Below are positions 57,622-64,000 of a stretch of 64,000 nt of DNA, piece after piece (position 1 is the first letter of the stretch; the number at the start of each line of letters is the position of its first letter). This DNA comes from Alopecurus myosuroides (taxonomy: Eukaryota; Streptophyta; Magnoliopsida; Poales; Poaceae), in contig CM054062.1 of NCBI GenBank assembly GCA_028641055.1, forward strand, positions 178,704,726 to 178,768,725. The letters run 5' to 3'. The notes under the pieces are model-generated. The model saw nothing but the letters and a program-made list of their open reading frames with translations, was not told the DNA's origin and did not search any database. The position numbers and the translations under genes were made by a program.

Positions 57622-57780
57622 GAAAATGTTCCGGTGGTTTGCAAATTCCCTGACATCCTTCCAGAAAAGTTGCCAGGGATGCCTATCGTTTTGAACTTCC
57701 AGAAAAACTATCCAAGGTGCACGATGTGTTTCACGTGTCACAGCTCAAGAGGATCTTCCCAAGAAGTTTCCGAACCTTTT
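57622..57780 (+). pseudogene. Fused pol remnant of element 6
   Basis: The left part reads VPVVCKFPDILPEKLPGMP, the segment just before reverse transcriptase in Tekay elements. It runs directly into RFELPEKLSKVHDVFHVSQL, the integrase C-terminal region, in a different frame. All of reverse transcriptase, RNase H and the integrase core is deleted. The junction is within GGGATGCCT near 57676. Nothing functional is encoded. Confidence 0.8.
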
Positions 57781-57816
57781 CTTTTCTCAGTAGGAATCTC
57801 GGGGCGCGATTCCTTC

Positions 57817-57825
57817 AAGGGGGGG
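57817..57825 (+). other. Polypurine tract of element 6
   Basis: AAGGGGGGG, five bases before the 3' LTR start at 57831. Confidence 0.8.
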
Positions 57826-57830
57826 CGTTT

Positions 57831-60800
57831 TGTAACATCCCAAGTATGAAAAATAGCCATTAGAATGTTTTGCTCTCTGTTATTTTATGTTTTGCATCAT
57901 GGCATCATGTTGATTGCAATTGTTTTGCTTGTTTTCCTTTTGTTTTCCTTTGTTTTCTATTTGAATTTCAAACCAAAATTCAAACCTTTTGTTTCATCCT
58001 TGTGATGTTACAATTTCCAAAAGGATATTTCAAATCAAAACAACAAATTGTTTCCATTAAATTTGTGATTCCAAACTATTGTTTTATTTCTATAAAAATG
58101 CATCCAATAATCAAACCCTTTTTAAATTCAATTATGATTTTCTTCCAAACAACAACCCTTTTGAAAGTTATGAAAATTGCAAAACAAATCACTCCATTGT
58201 TTCCATCAAACCATAAGGTTCAAATAAAACTCCCATTTGTTTCCATGAAATAATAAAAAGCTCAACTCTTATTTGTTATTTGATAATCCACTTGATATAA
58301 TTTGCATTCAAACAATTCCAATTTTTTGTTCCATTTAAACACTAATGTGCACCCTAGTTAAAATCTTGTTTTCTATAATGCACTTAATAATAAAAACTCA
58401 TCCAAATTTGATTTAAAGTACAACCAGCAATTTAAAGTTGAAATTTTTGGAAAAGATGGTTGGCAATCACTTGATCTTGTAAAAACTACCCTAACCACAA
58501 TTTTCCTAAATTTTTCCTAGCCCTGACACTCATCTATCTCTTCCTTTTCAAATCAGCAAAAAAAACAAAGAAAAATAATAAACCTAACAGCTAACAGAGG
58601 GAGGAGAGAGGCCCAGCCCACCAAAATACCTCAGCCCGATACCCCCTTCAGGTCTTCTTCTACCTTCGTACGGATTGCATCGAGCACATCCACGTATACA
58701 GAGAAGAACCAGCGACGGTGGAGCTCCTTCCCCCTCCTCCATAAGACCTCAGCCCTAACCCTAGGGTCTCCATCCCACCTTTCTCTCCCTCTTTTCCCTC
58801 TCCCCCGCCACCTTCTTCCTCTTCCTCCCATCTCTCGTCTCTGTACTTTTGTCTGGACCTGTACACCACATCTGAACCACCGAAAAAGCTCCCTTTGCTC
58901 CGGCGAATCGCCGGCTATCCGGTCCTCCTCCGGCCAGGGAGGGGGCGGGAATGGAACCCCCCGGCCGTGGGCTCCCTCTCCACCCCCTCGGATCGGGCCG
59001 GGAGGCCTCCCACCGCCGGCGCCATCCACTCCTTCCGGCGACCACCTGCTGCATCGCCCCTGCAACCTGCATCGACGCCTCCCTGTCCGCTCGAGAGGTG
59101 AGCGCTCACCTCTTCCCGCTCGCTCCCCTCCTCTCCGTCTTGAACCACACCCCACACCACCTCGCAGCGCCTCCATCACGGTGCCCCCACGAGCACCTCA
59201 AGCAGCAACCAGCAGCAATCGATCTCCGTTCTCTGTCTACAGACAGGAACACATCGATCCAAGTTCAGTTCAAGAAAAATCCGCGCCAGATCTGCACCAT
59301 AAACCCCCCGAGGCCCCCCTTCCTATCACAAATCAACGCATACCGCAGTGGCTAGCTGTCCCTATGCGCGCAAGCCTCAGGTCGCAGGGTCGAGTCCCCA
59401 AGCCCCCACCTTTTCTGTCTAATTTTCCTATTTAGATTCAGGGCAGTTTCTGCACCTTATCCACCCCCCACCACCCTTGCTATCACCAAACACATCACAG
59501 CCGCACTGGTCCTGTCCCTAGCGCGCTCCCTGGAGGTCTAGGGTTCGATCCCCCTAACCCACCATTTTATTTCTGCTTTTTTTCCTTTTTCTGCCCAAAT
59601 CTCAGCATTTCAGATCTGGCTCATTACTTCTAAATTCCATATAAAATTGAATATCCCTCCAATTTGAATGATTCAAAATCCTGTGGTTTCATAATTTTGT
59701 GCTCCTTCTAGTAATGTCAAGTTTGCAACATGGTTCTGTAACAATTTTTGCACTAAATAATTAATTACTGAAAATGCAATAAAATTTGGAAACTTTGGAA
59801 TTTCATAACTTTAGTTCTACTCATCCAATTTAAGCAAACTTGGGCTCTAAAAATTTGTCTTAACAAACTCTACACATTGGTATTTTATTTGGTCACAATT
59901 GAACTAATTTTGAGCATGTTTTCCTCTGTTTACTAAAAATGGCAGAATAAGAATGATTATGGAAAATTGCATAATAAATTCAATAATAACCCAAAAATTA
60001 TGTTTAATAACTCTAAATGTTCATTGAAACATTAGCTACATGTTTTCAACCTTTTCAATGCAATTTGTTACGGTTTTGAATATTTTAAATTGGTGCAATA
60101 TTTGAAATCTTGTTTAATTCACTTAATTTTGCAAAAATCATAACTTGGGCATAAAAATTCCAAATTCCACAAACTAAATATGTTTTCCAATAAACTTTTC
60201 ATGTAATTTCTAAATATAAATTTTGTTTGCTGTTTTGAATAATTTAAATTGCTGAAAACAACTGTTTCTTAATTATTGCATTTAAAATTGCCAAAATAAT
60301 AACTTGCTCATTTTAAATCCAATTTCAACACATGAAGTATGTTTTCCATGCAAAATTAAACCACCTTTTCAAATATAAAATTTGTTTCATGTTTTGAATA
60401 ATTAAAATTGGTTATCAAATATGAACTTCACTCAATGTTTTGCACAAATAAAAATTCAAATAAGTTCATGTTTGAATTAAATTCATTTAATTCCTGCTTA
60501 AACTTGTTTAATTCATAAATAATTTATTTGAAATCCTTTTTCAACAAGTGAAACATGTATTCCACCTAAAATCTTGTGTTCTTTCCAAATATAAACTTTG
60601 TTATCCATTTTGAACAACTAAAATTGGTGAAAACAACAAATGCTTGTGTGACACCTTTAAGGAACCAAAATTTCCTAACTTAATGAATGAATTCCCAAAC
60701 TTGTTAAACCTTATTTCTATTTGATTCTATTGTTGTTATTTTGCTGTTTTCCTCATCCATGCATCATGCTAATTCACTTACACAATTTGATTAGTTGTAA

Positions 60801-62846
60801 AACAATTAATTCAACCATAATTCATGGGCTTTTCATATGCAACTCAAATTGCATGTGGGTCCATTTAATCATGTTGTTACCACATCAACTAGTTTATTTT
60901 GATGCATCAATTAAATGGTCATGCATCATCCCATGTTTGTGCACTATGCCATGGTATTGATTGTTTATCTTTCTGCATTGTTTGTTTGCTTCTTCTCGGA
61001 TAACGACGACGTTGAAACCGACGATACTTACGACACCCCTTCTAAGGATCTAGCTCAGTACCAGGCTACTGGGTTTTGCAGGCAAGTTATCACTCACATG
61101 AACCATCGTGTTCCTTTCAACATTGGTTACCGATACTTTCCGTTGTCTATTCTGCTAGCCCTATGATTAGTTGCTTCTGTTACGAACCTATCACATGAAT
61201 CCCTTAACCCTGATATTGCCTCACCTCCACTCCTACAACCCCATTGTTTGAGCCCGTGTCTTACTAGCATGCTTAGGTTGTTTTTGCTCGAGTCTGTTAC
61301 CCGTTACTTTCTGTTACTATTTCATTATGTTCTGGGGGCTCTATGTTTAATCAATCAATCATGCTAATGCTATTGTTAAATAATAATTTGATGATAAGGC
61401 ACCGGCAGGAGGCCCTTTGTGGTTTTGAGGCCTGCTAGTGTCGACCCTAATAGGAAAAGGGTCTTGTCTACTGATCTATGATGAGCGCACTACCCGCATG
61501 TGGGAAGCGAGTATGGGCGCCCCCCTCAATTTGATTCGATTCGCATCTCGTCCAAATCGCCTCATTTAGTTCGGGTTTTCCATTTGCTGCATGCATGATC
61601 TTGCGAGCCCTTGGTACCCGGGTGGAACTTTCGTAGTCGGCATATAGGGGGACACGGTCTTAGAGTGCTATGAGGGTCCATTTTCTTCTGGGCTCGATTA
61701 GCCGTGCGCCCAAGGTGCTTTGGGCTTGATGCGAAGAAGAGTTGACTTGTGTTGAGTGCCCCGCTTGGTGGAAGGGCCTTTCCATCTGGCGGGTTATTCA
61801 TACGTGTACGGCCAAATTGGTGCAACCCTGCAGGGATAAATCTTCTCGAGAAGCCGTGTTTTCCGCGGTTATGGACTACTTGGTGAAAGTACTGGCTAAC
61901 AAGTACTCAGGACAACTTAAACCTAATGATTAACAACCTTACACCCAATGATTAACAACTTGACTAGTAATAGGCTTATTGACACAATAATCTGAACCAT
62001 CATAATCTCAACTGTGTGAGTTATCCTCGGATTGCTTCTTTGGATAAGGGGCGAGGTCCAGGATGGGTTTGTTTGGTGGTTAGCTATAGTTGGTTACGAT
62101 ACTCGATCTTATCTTCTTTCTGTTAGCCGGAAGTGGTAGAATCTCTGTAGTTGGTTAGCGCAGCCAGTTGCAGCATCTTTTATATCCCCTCTCTTCCGTT
62201 GAACCCAAGGCATCTGTGCTTGGTGTTGACGGGCTACACTTTGGTGAACTGTGAGTCTTGCTTGCCAGTACGTTTATGTACTGACCCCTTTGGGGCTGTG
62301 GTTTCCGCAGACCTACGTTTCCGAGGATCTACATGGTGGCTACTACGTGGAGTACGACGAGACTGCTGACGAGTAGATAGCGGACCCGGGAAGGATCCGA
62401 GACTTCGTGGATGGGCTCTGTCTGTTCGTTTCCGGCCTCTTAGGCCTATTTGGTTCTTGTCTGTACTCAGACATTTTGAATGCTTCCGCTGTGATGTAAT
62501 GATGAATTGTTGGGACATGTGTCCTCTGGATGATTGTATTTGCTATCTCTGCTCTAATGAGAGCTATTTGCCACTTATTTCCATCTTTTGTGTCGTAGAG
62601 ATCTGTTGTGATATCACTTGTTCAAATGCCGTTGACATACCATGTGTGTATGTTTTGAAGTACGTCAACGGAAGTGTCTGGATTTCTATGGGATGGTTTG
62701 CGCAGACGATGAATAGTAGGGAATGGTTGTCACACTTTTACGTGTTGGCCTGCTCATATTGAGATGCGGGTGCCGGTATGCCCCGTAAGCCATTCTATCT
62801 ACTGTTTAGCGGACTGTGAGTATCCCCTAGAAGTCCGGGTGCGACA
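57831..62846 (+). repeat. 3' LTR of element 6 (5.0 kb)
   Basis: Same layout as the 5' LTR: GC-rich island about 58615-59455 with donor GAGAG/GTGAGC, AT-rich periodic part, segments A (60999-61081) and B (62311-62376). A deletion of about 111 bp near 60414 removes part of the periodic repeat. It ends GGTGCGACA before TAGCT. Confidence 0.93.
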
Positions 62847-62851
62847 TAGCT

Positions 62852-63094
62852 CCTGTGAAGATTTGACGGGCATAGTTTTCCATATAAAAGCAATCTCTTG
62901 CAGAAACATTTTCATTCAAAACCAGCATTAGTTCAAGACTTTTTGGAGTCGAGGAATGTAGATAGTGCATCAAGCTACCCACCTTACATAATAAACTTGT
63001 TGAGTAACGCGGATTACTCATTCCTTCCCTTTGAACCCCTGCTTAGGCTATGAGAAGCTAGAGGAGGCATCCTTTAACATCATCGGATGCCAAG
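62852..63094 (+). other. Right flank of element 6, continuing the third LTR fragment
   Basis: Non-coding. It joins 51765 when element 6 and one duplication are removed. No LTR end is recognised before the reverse transcriptase region begins, so the join to the next element is unclear. Confidence 0.35.
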
Positions 63095-64000
63095 ATGAAA
63101 TCTACTACGAGGAGCCAGATCTCTCTAGTAATATTAAAGGGGTGGACAACATCATACATTATGGAGCTGATCCAGTTGAAGAAACAACTTGATGATATGC
63201 CGAGAAAAGGATTGATTCACCCAAGTCCTTCTCCTTGGGGATCACCTGTCATCTTTGTGGACAAACGGGACGATATCGCTCGTCTATGTGTGGACTACCG
63301 TAAGTTAAATGATGTTACCATCAAGAACAAATACTCGTTGCCCAAGATTGAGGACCTTTTTGACCAGATGAATGGAGCCCGTATCTTCTAAAAAACCGTT
63401 CTTCGCACCGGTTACCATCAATTGAAGGTGCGAGAGACCGATATTCCTATGACATCATTCACCACCCTTTATGGATTTTTTGAATACAACGTAATTTCTT
63501 TTGGTCTGACAAATTCCCCGGCTTATTTCTTGAATCTCATGAACAAGGTATTCATGGATTATCTAAACAAGTTCGTCGTGGTGTTCATTGACGACATTGT
63601 CATCTATTCCAAGAATGAAGAAGAACACGAAGAACATATGAGAATTGTACTTGGAACACTTCGTAAGCATCAACTGTATGCTAAGTTCAGCAAATGCCAG
63701 TTTGGTTTAGAGAAGTTGGATTTCTGGGACATGTGGTACCCGACGGTGGAATTTCTGTTGATCGTGCCTTGGTCCAATCTGTTCTGAAGCATAATGCTCC
63801 AACCAACCAAACTGAAGTCAGATAATTACTTGGTTTGGCTGGATATTACCGCAAATTTGTCCAAGGATTCTTGAGCATCGCCAGACCACTCACTCAATTT
63901 CTCAAGAAGGACAAGAAGTTTGAGCGGACTGACAAGTGTGAAGCAAGCTTCCAAGAACTAAAGAAACGACTAGTGTCTGCTCCGGTCCTCACTATGTCGG
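63095..64000 (+). pseudogene. pol: Reverse transcriptase and start of RNase H of a Tekay-like chromovirus, cut by the window edge
   Basis: Motifs in order: [62 protein letters not shown], the catalytic FIDDIVIYS (about 63585-63611), [13 protein letters not shown] stop at 63389-63391 and a frameshift near 63735 break it. The continuing frame shows LLGLAGYYRKFVQGF and the linker toward RNase H. It is a different copy from element 4, with several differences in these motifs. Gag, protease and LTRs are not seen. Confidence 0.88.

Larger units (their letters stand above)
51766..62846 (+). mobile_element. Element 6: non-coding Tekay-like chromovirus derivative with giant LTRs
   Basis: 11.1 kb, flanked by the perfect duplication TAGCT (51761-51765, 62847-62851). 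The LTRs are 5138 and 5016 bp; the interior is only 927 bp but keeps a Met-type primer binding site and a polypurine tract. The LTRs differ by about 40 substitutions in 5.0 kb (hand count, 0.8%; roughly 0.3 million years at 1.3e-8), plus a deletion of about 111 bp in the 3' copy. The interior fuses the stretch just before reverse transcriptase to the integrase C-terminus. Confidence 0.93.

Overview
The window is a stack of nested LTR retrotransposons from a large, repeat-rich grass genome. I could not support any host gene, rRNA, tRNA or bacterial-type feature. The repertoire points to a grass of the wheat/barley/rye/oat kind: Tat-lineage Ty3/Gypsy elements with a spliced antisense gene, Tekay-like chromoviruses with LTRs of 3.6-5.1 kb, and SIRE/Maximus-like Ty1/Copia. 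The species is not determined.

Left part (1-21056). The 3' part of a Tat-lineage Gypsy element (element 1, 1-4907) and a complete Tat-lineage element (element 2, 5599-18596, target-site duplication GTATT) both sit inside an older, Tekay-like LTR remnant (4908-5598 continuing at 18602-18998). That remnant abuts, and probably inserted into, the integrase gene of a fourth, decayed Tat-lineage element (18999 to about 21056).

Middle part (about 21057-50451). A decayed SIRE-lineage Copia element (element 3) carries a solo LTR of its own superfamily (24584-26786). It is followed by a Tekay chromovirus (element 4, 30316-50451) whose 5' LTR is reduced to 31 bp. A complete Tat-lineage element in the opposite orientation (element 5, 33213-45985, duplication ATATT) interrupts the integrase of element 4.

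Right part (50452-64000). A third Tekay-like LTR fragment is split by element 6 (51766-62846, duplication TAGCT), which has two LTRs of about 5 kb around only 0.9 kb of interior. The window ends in the reverse transcriptase of another chromovirus.

The sense genes (gag, protease, reverse transcriptase/RNase H, integrase) would make the copying and insertion machinery, but every copy here is broken by stops or frameshifts. Three features stand out. First, each of the three well-preserved Tat elements has a multi-exon antisense gene with its own TATA box. Second, element 5 has dyad arrays with compensatory arm changes and reiterated PPT-plus-hairpin modules. Third, the Tekay LTRs look like spliced genes: a GC-rich first exon, an AT-rich intron, a GC-type splice donor and an acidic last exon.
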